Assembly (NCBI GenBank): GCA_003024985.2
Contig: PXIH01S0025464.1
Reading direction: 5' to 3' (one strand)
Origin: Euperipatoides rowelli
Lineage: Eukaryota > Onychophora > Udeonychophora > Euonychophora > Peripatopsidae
DNA length: 13,885 bases
The position numbers and the translations under genes were made by a program. The notes under the pieces were generated by a model. It was given only the letters and a program-made list of their open reading frames with translations. It made no database searches and was not told the DNA's origin. Each line of letters opens with the position of its first letter. Position 1 is the stretch's first letter. Below are positions 1-8,361 of this stretch, in pieces.

Positions 1-96
1 AATCATATGTAATTTGCGATTAGCATTTGTAATCATATACTCAACTTGCCGACCCCATTTTAAATCCCCTTGGACCATCACACCCAGCAATTTAAT
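1..96 (-). pseudogene. Fragment of non-LTR retrotransposon reverse transcriptase (C-terminal side of palm/thumb)
   Basis: Read on the minus strand, the first 96 bases give an open frame containing KLLGVMVQGDLKWGRQVEYM, followed by ITNANRKLHMI up to the window edge. The pattern LLGV-x4-DLKW-x3-V is the hallmark that follows the YADD motif in reverse transcriptases of CR1/jockey-like LINEs. The frame stays open back to about position 153, but residues upstream of KLLGV (rich in K, N, Q) do not resemble the family, so the recognisable copy seems to begin near 93-96. It is cut by the left edge of the window, so the rest of the element lies outside. No stop interrupts the short part visible. It is a different copy, in the opposite orientation, from the LINE at the right end. 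Family assignment to non-LTR RT is firm; the exact clade is not. Confidence 0.75.
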
Positions 97-166
97 TAAA
101 AATTGTTTTTCTTTGTTCTTGTATTGATATAGGCTACTATTCTGAAAATAAACCTAAACCTAAAGG
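97..166 (+). repeat. Possible 3' tail of a plus-strand retroelement
   Basis: Next to the minus-strand RT fragment, the plus strand carries a T-rich stretch, then a stretch resembling LINE 3' untranslated regions with AATAAA at 147-152, and ends in two copies of CCTAAA (153-164 region). Short tandem repeats just after AATAAA are typical of 3' ends of CR1/L2-like elements. Only two repeat units are present and there is no flanking duplication I can identify, so this is an inference from pattern only. Confidence 0.25.
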
Positions 167-1592
167 ACTAATCTCTAAAAAAATTTAAAAATTTATTTAA
201 TCCTAAATAACATATTAAATTCTTAACACCATCTGGAAACAGTCCTATCCTATATTTAAAGATCTACTAAGTGAAAACTAAAGTTCATAATTATATAATT
301 AATTTACTTTGTGCATGGTCAGATTTTGAACACTGACTAATGTTAATCACAACTTACATGATGAAAGATGCACCTTAAATAGTGTCACAAGATTAAATAT
401 AAATTTATGACTTACTATCAGTTCAAAAATGCTTAGCCTACCCCACTATCAACTCATGCTGCATTAGCAGCAATTCACAGGACCCATGATAAAACTATCT
501 CAAGTACGTTCGAATCCAACCAAATGTGTTTCCTAATATTGACTTTCACGAAGCATCTTCTAAGTTCTGAATATGTTTTAATTCTCTATCTTTAGATTAG
601 GGAGCAATACTATCCAGTTATTTACATTTTAACTTAGCCTGGATAACTTCTGAATTCCATAACAAAAGCGAATATGTTAAAAACCAAGCTTAAAGATTAA
701 ATTTTGATAAAGATCGGTAAGATCGGAAAACGATCTTGATTTTTGATCTGCTCAAAGTTTTATACTCCCCAAATTTCTCTTAAGTGTTCATACTTTGCTG
801 TAGCTGAACTCTGATGCAATAGGCCATTACTGGTCAGTATGGTCGCAAGTCATCACTGGTCTGTATCCATTGGTGCAGTCACTCACTTCATTGTATCGAT
901 ATTCATTACTTTAACTCCTGGTTCTAGATTGTTTTTGTTCAAAATGTTAAGGCTCAATTCAGTCAGTTTAAACCACTTAAGTGTTGACAATTTTGAGCAA
1001 TGTGTTGGAAAATTGAAAGTCCATTAATTATTTAAAGGAATGAACGATGAAAAACACATTCATCATTAAAGAGCCACGTTCAAAAAATTAATAAATTTTC
1101 CATTTAAACATCAATATTTCGGTTTAATTATATAATTCATAATCACCGAAATTACAATTTAATTAGTAATATTTATTTTAGACAAATTTACATAATTTAT
1201 TATAATTTTCAGTAAAATAACATTGTTACTGTAATTATTTGTTTTATATTTTATTTTATTATTTTATTTATTTATTGTTTTCTTTTTTAGACTTTCTCTT
1301 TATTAATCTAAATAAGTGGTGTACCATTTTTTTTGACAGCAACATTAATTTTTTAAGACTTTATAATAATTTATTACAGTGGAACTTATATACTAATTAG
1401 ACAGACTTAAATTTATTTCAAAGGAAATAATCATTGTTTTTATAAACTAGATTATGATTTACGATTTGAAACATTGAATTTAGAAAATATGAAGAGCTTA
1501 TGAAAAGTTATGACTCCATTAATATATTGTTCAATATTTTGTGATCAATTATTCAGATTTTTAATTTCATTTTTTTTTTTAATTATTTTTAG
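167..1592. other. AT-rich non-coding stretch, no supported gene
   Basis: I see no convincing coding exon here. Short open frames, including one at 839-1027, lack splice or family support. A small perfect hairpin (AAGATCG / CGATCTT, five-base loop) lies at 719-737 beside a direct repeat of AAGATCGG. The last part, from about 1561, is the polypyrimidine tract leading to the exon that begins at 1593, so at least the 3' portion is best read as an intron of that gene. Confidence 0.5.
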
Positions 1593-1712
1593 GTTATGGT
1601 AGATGCTCGATTACCTAAACTAGACACCTGGCTGAAGAGCAATAAGCCTTTATGTCAGGTATTGGTACTGAAATCTGGAGGTATTGAAGATGTTGGATCT
1701 GATGTATTACAG
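1593..1712 (+). CDS. Candidate penultimate coding exon of an unidentified host gene
   Basis: A long T-rich tract ending in AG (1591-1592) precedes 40 clean codons ending in CAG at 1712, followed by GT (1713). Only the frame starting at 1593 is open; both other frames hit stops quickly. The encoded stretch includes LPKLDTWLKSNKPLCQ and then VLVLKSGGIEDVGSDVLQ, which has a composition like real protein and unlike the K/N/I/F-rich shadow frames around it. The exon length is a multiple of three and it joins in phase 0 to the exon at 1961. A second in-frame donor candidate (CAG|GTATTG, after 1658) would give a shorter 66-nt exon, also compatible with the next exon. I do not recognise the protein, and upstream exons are not visible in the window. 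Function is unknown. Confidence 0.55.
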
Positions 1713-1960
1713 GTTTGATATAGCATTATCTTTCATCCACTTTTGTTGGGCCTAATAATCCCTGGGAAATTATCAAATCCAATTATTTTATATTATACAC
1801 ATATTTTCAGATATATCTGGTCCTATATTTTTAAATTGATCTGTCCTGTGCTTGAAAATATAAAAATATCCTCTAATAACTCATAAAAAAAATTGCAACA
1901 AAAAGTGACATTTCTTTGAATTATTTTATGACTAAAAACTTCAAATATTTTTTTTTACAG

Positions 1961-2026
1961 TCATCTAGCCACTTCTTGGGATTTCGCAGCAATAGACGAG
2001 CTGATGGACTTTGTCTTAGTGGCTAA
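1961..2026 (+). CDS. Candidate terminal coding exon of the same unidentified gene
   Basis: The 248-bp intron 1713-1960 ends in a T-rich tract and ACAG. In the frame set by the preceding exon, 21 codons follow (SSSHFLGFRSNRRADGLCLS and a final G), then TAA at 2024-2026. The C-terminus would therefore be basic and Ser/Arg-containing. A second frame through the same bases, starting at 1962, is also open to a stop at 2031-2033 and reads plausibly (LATSWDFAAIDELMDFVLV), but it needs a phase-2 donor that the 1593-1712 exon lacks. The phase-0 join is thus preferred. No known domain is recognisable. The main doubt is whether this is a functional exon or chance, since no homologue can be checked here. 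Confidence 0.45.
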   Translation, partial: SSSHFLGFRSNRRADGLCLSG

Positions 2027-2033
2027 ACAATAA

Positions 2034-2655
2034 TTTTGATGGTCATTGTATTTCATAATTTTATGCATCTATTTATGTACCATGGCTATAGATACATTAA
2101 ACCGATTGGAAATTGACCTAAAACTTTCAACATAATTCCCGCCAAAGAGTTACGTTATTAGAATTTTTATTTATTAATTCACGACAAGGCGTTCCCTTCC
2201 GATTCCAACAAAATTGAGGATATAATTTCCTCGACAGATTTGCAAATTGCGTTCAACTGTAAAATTATTGATGATTATTAATTTTTATTTGCTAGTTTAG
2301 AATATTCAATATATCATATTAGAGAGGAGCAATTCCACTTTACAAAAAGATATTTTGTTTAAAAAACTTTATAATTGTAATTTGATATTTATACTCAAAA
2401 TAATATATTTTGTTTCCCTCTGCACCTTCATTAACCATCTCATCTTTTTCACTATCATCTAAAATTAATTGGTTGTTTGAAATAGTTTGGCATAAACAAA
2501 GTCCAACATTTTTTTTTTTATGTGAAAGGGATTTTTACCCTTAACGTTGCATTCCAAAGAAGGAAGTCATGTATTGTATCATTTGTATTATTTGTATTAT
2601 GATGATGATCGTCATCATTGCCATCTTTATTCTTCTCCTCCTACTTCTTCCTTTT
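2034..2655. other. Possible 3' untranslated region and AT-rich spacer
   Basis: This follows the candidate stop codon. An ATTAAA, a weak polyadenylation signal, occurs at 2096-2101, but without an obvious GU-rich element after it. A seven-base perfect hairpin (ATGATGA / TCATCAT, loop TCG) lies at 2602-2618, followed by a pyrimidine-rich run. The open frame at 2547-2738 runs into simple repeats and is not a gene. Confidence 0.35.
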
Positions 2656-2815
2656 TAATTGTTACTCTTATTGTTATGTTATTGTTATATTATTGTTATG
2701 TTATTGTAGCCTACCATTTAACTTTTGGTAAATGGTAGGCTATAATAACAATTATCATTGTTATTGTCATGTTATTGTTACATTATTGTTATTGTATTGG
2801 TATTGTGTTATTATA
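2656..2815 (+). repeat. Degenerate TTATTG/TTATG tandem repeat
   Basis: About 160 bases are built from variants of TTATTG, TTATG and ATTGTTA, on both sides of the hairpin at 2701-2748. The repeat keeps the same strand orientation on either side, so the hairpin looks like an interruption of an older array rather than its source. No coding potential. Confidence 0.7.
2701..2748. repeat. Near-perfect inverted repeat (hairpin) with 8-nt loop
   Basis: TAGCCTACCATTTA (2707-2720) pairs perfectly with TAAATGGTAGGCTA (2729-2742) across the loop ACTTTTGG. Beyond one mismatch the arms continue for five more bases (TTATT at 2701-2705 with AATAA at 2744-2748), so 19 of 20 positions pair. The outer five pairs use the flanking TTATTG-type repeat. 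It could be a small fold-back insertion or a cruciform-prone site; it is short for a microRNA precursor. Confidence 0.85.
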
Positions 2816-4285
2816 TAATGATGTACTGTCTATAAAAAGGTATCAATGGAATTTTTTTTATATAATTACCGTATATAAATTTGCATTACATATAAATACA
2901 ATTCATTAATTTTATTTTTTTTATTTTTTTAAAATACCGTATCTTATGAAATAACATTTTTTTAATAATTGTTATTAAGTGATCCTGATTATGCATTTTT
3001 AAAAATACTTAATGAATATTTTAAATTTTTATATAAATGTCATGAAATAAACCCAATGAGGTTACAAATATGACAAATATCATAATGTATTTTTTTTTTA
3101 CAAAAGTTGTTGACGGTTAACAATATTCTCTAGGATTCATCAAATAATTATGTAAATAGCAAATCTTGTAAATAAGAAATGTTTTTATAATATACAATGT
3201 AGTGATAATAGCTTTTTTTTTTCATTTATAAAACATAAAATATCATATGGTACTGTAAATGAATGTAACTTAAAAACGTATTTGTTCCTATTACTTAACT
3301 CTGGGTGCATTTTTACACGCTCTGCCTTCACTTCCACCGGGAGAGATAAAAAACTTTCAAAAATGAGTGGCAGTCTGGGCAAAGCATATCACATGAGTAA
3401 TATCATGTGAGTAACCTTTCCTGCCTCTCTCCCGCCATCAAACGAGCATAAGAACAGGGATAGTAATTACCGTTCTGTAATTACATTATAATCCTTCATA
3501 GTGCATTGTGAATAATGATGTAAGTTATTAGCTGTACTTTCCTAATTTATTTAAGAAAAAAAAACAGCCCAAAACAGTTTAAAGTAATCTTATGGTTATG
3601 TGCGCCCTTTTAGAAAAATAGAATCGGTGTATGAGCATGTCCGTTAAGATTAATTATTTATGTGAATAAATATAATGTGAATTTGCACTATAGGTTTTAC
3701 AAATCAAGCTTTAAATTTGTTATATATTCTTATTGTACTTACTGTTTTTTTTAAATTAAGCTTACCTTTATCAGAAGGTTTTGTAACGCATCACAAATAG
3801 AGAAAATGGGCTGATCTGTGTTAGCTCTAGGCCACTTCTGTCATACGCTAATTATTAAAAATGACAATTTCCTTACTGTCATTGAATGATGAAGTCATAC
3901 AATCTAAACAAATAAAAAAATAAAATTTCTCGTTAAAACAATAATACAGTATTTCCTATCAGAATCGCAAAGACTTGAAAGGCATTACACATTTGGTTCC
4001 ACTTTCCCAGATTTTTGTGGCTGAACATTTTGCGTTTAATTCAATTTTGAACAAATGAAATTTGCTAAAATTTTATTTCAGAAAAATAGATTAAGAAAAG
4101 TGTAAAATTGATTATTGTTAATCAACTTTTATTTTATAATCCTATTAAAAATTAAATAACGTATGGAAATTTTATTTTTAGGAAGTTTTTATTCATTTTA
4201 ACTATACACATGTGTTCTCTGATCTACTACTGTATTTCAGCAATAATATAGGCCAATATCTGAATTTGCTACCACCATGCATTTC
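2816..4285. other. AT-rich stretch without a supported gene
   Basis: No exon or transposon border is recognisable. A short minus-strand frame at 3185-3382 has no family resemblance or coding-like context. Small symmetrical words occur: CACATGA/TCATGTG around 3391-3411 and two copies of GTAATTAC at 3473-3480 and 3487-3494. The candidate polyadenylation signal at 3046 is listed separately. Confidence 0.5.
3046..3051 (+). terminator. Candidate polyadenylation signal AATAAA
   Basis: AATAAA followed about 38 bases later by a run of ten T (3090-3099). It is the first canonical hexamer with a downstream T-rich element after the candidate stop at 2024-2026, so it could end the transcript of that gene with a 3' UTR of roughly 1 kb. 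In sequence this AT-rich such hexamers are expected by chance, so the support is weak. Confidence 0.2.
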
Positions 4286-4768
4286 TTTATGGTTAGGGCT
4301 ACCATATGTCCCGTATAATAAGCGATTGTACCGTATTTTATCTCGACAAATGTTGTTTGAATGCTAAAATGTCCCAAATTTTGATATTGGTTATCCCTTA
4401 TTTCAAAAATTTATATGAGTGTGTTTTAACTTTAACCTCCTACACTGTTTGTGGGTTTATACTTTTCAAAATACAAATTAAAGCCTTAAAAAATTATAAA
4501 AGCAGCTTACAACGTGTATTTTCAAATCATGTAAATATGTTAATTTCCCCATTGCTAGAATAGTAGCCTCATATTATGAAGTGTTTACTGTTGTGCATGT
4601 CTCACGATACTTCGTATATAATTAAAATATAAATAAAAGAAATTGAACTAATTGATGTGGCTAACAGCTACCGGTAACAAAACTTTTTTAAAAAAAATCT
4701 CCCTTCCCCTTTCCCAACCAGGTTGTACCTTATTTTTTTTTTAAAAATCTGGGATCCCTACTTATGGT
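4286..4768. mobile_element. Small non-autonomous DNA transposon (hAT-like MITE) with target-site duplication
   Basis: The element proper is 4294-4760 (467 bp). Its left end TAGGGCTACCATATGT and the reverse complement of its right end TAGGGATCCCAGATTT match at 12 of 16 positions. It is flanked by TTTATGGT (4286-4293) and CTTATGGT (4761-4768), an 8-bp duplication with one difference. An 8-bp duplication plus ends of the type (C/T)AGGG is what the hAT superfamily produces. The interior has no transposase; the 85-codon frame at 4306-4563 has no resemblance to one. GTCCCGTAT-like words recur near the left end. Class assignment rests on ends and duplication only; it must have been mobilised by a transposase encoded elsewhere. 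Confidence 0.65.
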
Positions 4769-5211
4769 AATAAATTAACTGTCATCTCTTTTTATATTTA
4801 TATTAGCATAGTGAGTAACCAATTACAGGTGACCCTCACATAACATGTTGTAGACTAACGAATGTGAATTTGTTATAGCACAGTTTAAAATGTAATAAAA
4901 CTGGAATGCATTAATTTAGAAAAAAACACTAATGCTCCTGACAGTGCGGAAAATCTTTCTTTTCCTTTAATTTCAAAGGAAATGGAAGGCCCTAGTGTGA
5001 AACCATAATTATGTTTTATTATTTTCAATTAATTATGATACAGTTTTATTTAAAAACGATACCTAACCTTGACCTTATTCCAAAGGAAAAGATCGTTATA
5101 ATTTCATATATATATTTTTTAATAGTCTGTAGGTGTCAATTAAAAGTGAAAAAAAAAATGTAATGAATGTTTCAAGTCATAAATATACATAATAAAAATG
5201 ATGATGTTCAC
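4769..5211. other. AT-rich spacer between two transposon-like elements
   Basis: No gene or element border is recognised. A small eight-base stem, TTTCCTTT with AAAGGAAA, lies near 4964-4985. The remainder is low-complexity AT-rich sequence. Confidence 0.4.
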
Positions 5212-6219
5212 TCAAAAAAAAAAGAGAACAAAAAGAGGACATTTGCACATGGGTGTCGTCATAAAAATTGGCTTGTGAATATTTTTATAACTTTTTTTTC
5301 TTTGTTGTGTGGACATTTTTGATAATTTTTTGTGAAATATAACATTTTTGTTTAATCACCACTCTGAAAGCAAAGCTTAAAGGTCAAATGGAACGGATTT
5401 TTATTATTATTTTTTATTATTGATTTTCAAAGATTTTTACTAAAAAAAATTTCCACCAGAAAAAGATAAAAAAAAAAAATTAAAAACAAAATAGTTATTT
5501 ACAATTCAATTTTTAAAATACTGTAATTGTCTTTAGCTCCTCCCCCTTAAAACAACATTGTCCACTGTATACACCAGGGGAGATATTTTGTGATGTCATA
5601 GACTAGAAATAACTACAGCTTGCTATACTTAACTATAGAATATTTACTATCTTTGTCAGCTTAAAGCTGGAAATTCTATGGACTAAGTGTTTAAATCATT
5701 ATAAAAAATCATAATCAAATCCATCCTTATTATGGTCCAATTTTTTTTTTTTTTAAAAATCAAAATGACCTTTAATACAAATTGAACATATCTCTATCAA
5801 CATGTTAAATCAGAAAAGAAAACAGCTGTAGAGACTGTTTTGTCATCAAATTAACCTCAGACCCCCCAAAAAATGTGAAAGTTTCAATCTGTAATCTCAG
5901 ACTGAGGATAGCAATAGTCTTAATTTTATCTTTAAATAACTTATTTTTTTATGCATTTTAAATTATTTTTTTCCAGTGGAATTTTTATTTAGTAATTATC
6001 TTTGAAAATCAATAATAAAAAAAAATATTTAAATTCCTTACATTTGACCTTGAGTCAGTCCTATGAAATTGAGTTGCCATAAATGGACAAAAGAGGACAT
6101 TGCTGAAAAAAAAGAGGACAAAAAAAAAAGATCAGAAAAAAAAAAAAGAGAATGATCAAAAATATCGGGACAAAAAAAGAGAACATGTTCTCTTTAAAAG
6201 AGATATTCTGGCAATCCTA
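5212..6219. mobile_element. Degraded fold-back/MITE-like element with a hAT-like right end
   Basis: Bases 5381-5463 and the reverse complement of 5968-6050 align over about 83 bp at roughly 80 percent by eye, with one indel, including an identical 24-base core (5411-5434 against 5998-6021). The arms are separated by about 500 bp of unique sequence. To the right, purine-rich GAGGACA and GAGAACA words lead to ATTCTGGCAATCCTA ending at 6219; its reverse complement TAGGATTGCCAGAAT resembles the TAGGG ends of the element at 4294-4760. The left arm is likewise preceded by AAAGAGAACA and GAGGACA words starting near 5215. I could not find a matching left terminus or a target duplication, so the left boundary is only inferred by symmetry. 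No coding sequence. Confidence 0.45.
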
Positions 6220-6227
6220 TGTTTGTG

Positions 6228-7281
6228 ACTTGACCCAAAATTATATAAAAAAAAATAATAATTCAAGTTTGTAATAAAGATGGTAGATTTTTTATTCAGA
6301 AAAATCTACTGAATGTTAAGATTATTGGAGAAATTCTTTATGGATAACTTTTTTTCTTAGAAGAAGAAAAATATCTTATGTCCTTTAAAAAAAAAAATCC
6401 TTGTTAACATCTTCAGATTTGAGTGAAATGAAATTCTTAGTATTAATCACTTTATTACCCATGTACTGTATGTATTATTAGAAATCATCTTCTTTGATGT
6501 GAATGATTTTTTTTTGGAATAGTGTATAATGTCCTAAAGCTAATATTGCTACTATTCTGTTGCAAGATAAAATCATCCTATGGCTCTTCTCTACCGAGAC
6601 TAGTGTATTGAATCACTTACTGGGAATTGTGTTTTCTTACCTCATTACTTCCTGGCTTAGGAAATTCTCTATTTACTTGATTGCTGTCTATTATTTCATT
6701 GAGAAACGTTATAAACTATGTGGAATATCAGTTATTTTAATAGCCTGTAACCATGCTGACAATATTATTCTATTATGATAGAAATTTAGGTAAATTAAGG
6801 AAACCATCTTAAATACAATTATATTAGTCTGGAGTCTATACGGATTAAAGACTTTTTTTCTTGAAATAAAAAGAAATAATATAAAACATTTTCTAAATTA
6901 TAATAAATATAATGTACTGAAGGCTTAAAGGTTTCAGCCAATGAAAATTTAACTTTTACTTTTCTATTCAAAATTAATTCCTGAAAATATGTAAAAAAAG
7001 AAAAATTGCACTGTAAGAAAAAAAAATCAATTTTAAAATTAAAACAAGAGATGGACTTGGTCTGAGTCAGATGTTATACTAAACAAAAGAACCAGGAAAT
7101 AAAGTTATATTAATATTTAAGATATCATAATAGAAAAAAAATAAAATTGTAAAAAAAAAAAAATGCATAAAACATTACTATTAAAATTGAAAATTTTGAG
7201 TTGTTAATGCCATCTTGTGTATATTGTTAGCAATATGTTTTCCATTGAGAAGTGGTTTATTCAGTTTTAACATTATTTTAT
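6228..7281. other. AT-rich stretch, nothing recognised
   Basis: Low-complexity A/T-rich sequence with several A-runs. A 72-codon frame at 6560-6778 is rich in I, L, Y and F in the way AT-rich shadow frames are, has no recognisable domain and no splice context. No element borders are visible. Confidence 0.5.
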
Positions 7282-7322
7282 ACTAGCTTAAAGTACCTGG
7301 CATTGCCTGAATATTTTAGAAC
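7282..7322 (+). repeat. Possible 5' border of an invertebrate retroelement
   Basis: ACTAGCTTAAAGTACCTGGC followed by ATTGCCTGAATATTTTAG resembles the widespread invertebrate repeat start ACTAGCTG-x-ACCCGGC-x-TTGCCCGGGTAT, as I remember it. Several C-to-T type differences would fit an old copy. This cannot be verified without a repeat library. It abuts directly on the minisatellite at 7323. Confidence 0.3.
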
Positions 7323-7936
7323 ATCCCATCCATCCCTCCCTTAATCCCACCCTTCATCCTATCCTCCTTCCCTTAATCACACCATCCATCCCTTACTCCC
7401 ACCATCCCTCCCTTAATCACACACTCCCTCATTTAATCCCACCCTCACTAACTTAATCCCTCCCTCCTTTAATCCACCCTCTCTACCTTAATATTTCCTC
7501 CCTTAACCCAACCCTCCCTACTTAATCTCAACCATCCTTCCTAATTAATCTCACCCATCCTTCCAAATTAATCTCACCCATCCTCCCTTAATCCCATTCT
7601 CTTTCACCTCCCTTAATTCCACCTTACCTCCCTTAATCCCATCCTCCCTCACTTAATCAAACATCCCTACTTTTAATCCCACTCTCTCCCTTAATTCCAC
7701 TCTCATTGTCTTAATCCTGTAATCTCACACTCCTTCCTTAATCCATCTCCCTCAATTAATTACCTCCATTAATACCACTATCCATCCCTTAACCCCACCC
7801 TTCCTCTTTTACCCCAACCTCCCTCCTTTGCATCTCTCAATATCACCCTCCCTTCCTTATCCCTCCATCACTTAATCCCTTTCTCCCTCACTTAATCCAT
7901 CCTTTCACTAATCCTTCCCTCCCTCCATTCATCCAT
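7321..7936 (+). repeat. Almost G-free C/T-rich minisatellite (unit near CTTAATCCCACCCTCC)
   Basis: About 25-30 degenerate units of roughly 17-23 bases, each centred on CTTAATCCC followed by a CCNTCC block, run head to tail on the plus strand. By reading, only three G occur in these 616 bases, and none from 7320 to 7707. Units differ from each other by many substitutions and small indels, so the array is old. The complementary strand is G/A-rich with repeated GGG and GGGG-type blocks. No coding potential. Confidence 0.9.
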
Positions 7937-8301
7937 TTTTGTTTTATTTTCCTTTTATTTTTATTGCTAAAATACTTAAAGGTTGGTATTTTATTTTAGG
8001 TTCTGTAGACTATTGTACATTTACTTAGAATATTTTTTATACTGCATATACTTTTTTTGCAGTATGTATAAACTATGTTTTTATTATTTTAGTGTCAAAC
8101 TTTTTTGTGTGACACATTTAGTATATTTCCATTTATCTAATTTTATGTACCATATATATAATTTTCCACACTTGAGATGTGCTTACAGTATATTTATTTA
8201 ATTTATACTGGAAAAAATTTCTGTGTTTTTTTTTTTATATAGGCCTAGGATAATATTTTTTTCTATGTTTCTTTAACACAGTGTGTTATCTAACTATGTA
8301 A
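7937..8301. other. T-rich stretch between minisatellite and microsatellite
   Basis: T-rich sequence with a chance open frame at 7983-8201 whose product is almost all F, Y, L, C and H. No gene supported. The palindrome TAGGCCTA lies near 8241-8248. Confidence 0.4.

Positions 8302-8361
<60 letters not shown>
8302..8361 (+). repeat. Perfect (ATT)20 microsatellite
   Basis: Exactly 60 bases of uninterrupted ATT, twenty units, followed by TGTAGTAG. The lack of interruptions suggests it is recent or actively length-variable, in contrast to the eroded minisatellite upstream. Confidence 0.97.

Noticed and set aside
153-164. Telomere-like repeat CCTAAA
   Set aside because: Only two units directly after an AATAAA, better explained as a retroelement tail.
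839-1027. Plus-strand open frame of 62 codons
   Set aside because: No family resemblance, no splice context and a composition expected by chance.
2547-2738. Plus-strand open frame rich in H, Y and L
   Set aside because: It runs through simple repeats and the 2701-2748 hairpin, so its composition is set by the repeat.
3185-3382. Minus-strand open frame of 65 codons
   Set aside because: No domain, no conserved-looking motif, and no neighbouring exon signals.
4306-4563. 85-codon open frame inside the MITE, possibly a transposase piece
   Set aside because: Nothing resembles a hAT transposase motif; the element is too short to be autonomous.
6560-6778. 72-codon plus-strand frame
   Set aside because: No recognisable domain and no exon signals; typical of AT-rich chance frames.
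7321-7936. A CRISPR array or satellite-type regulatory array
   Set aside because: Units are contiguous, diverged and lack unique spacers between constant repeats; this is a minisatellite.
7983-8201. 72-codon frame that looks like a membrane protein
   Set aside because: F/Y/L/C richness comes from T-rich sequence; no support for a gene.
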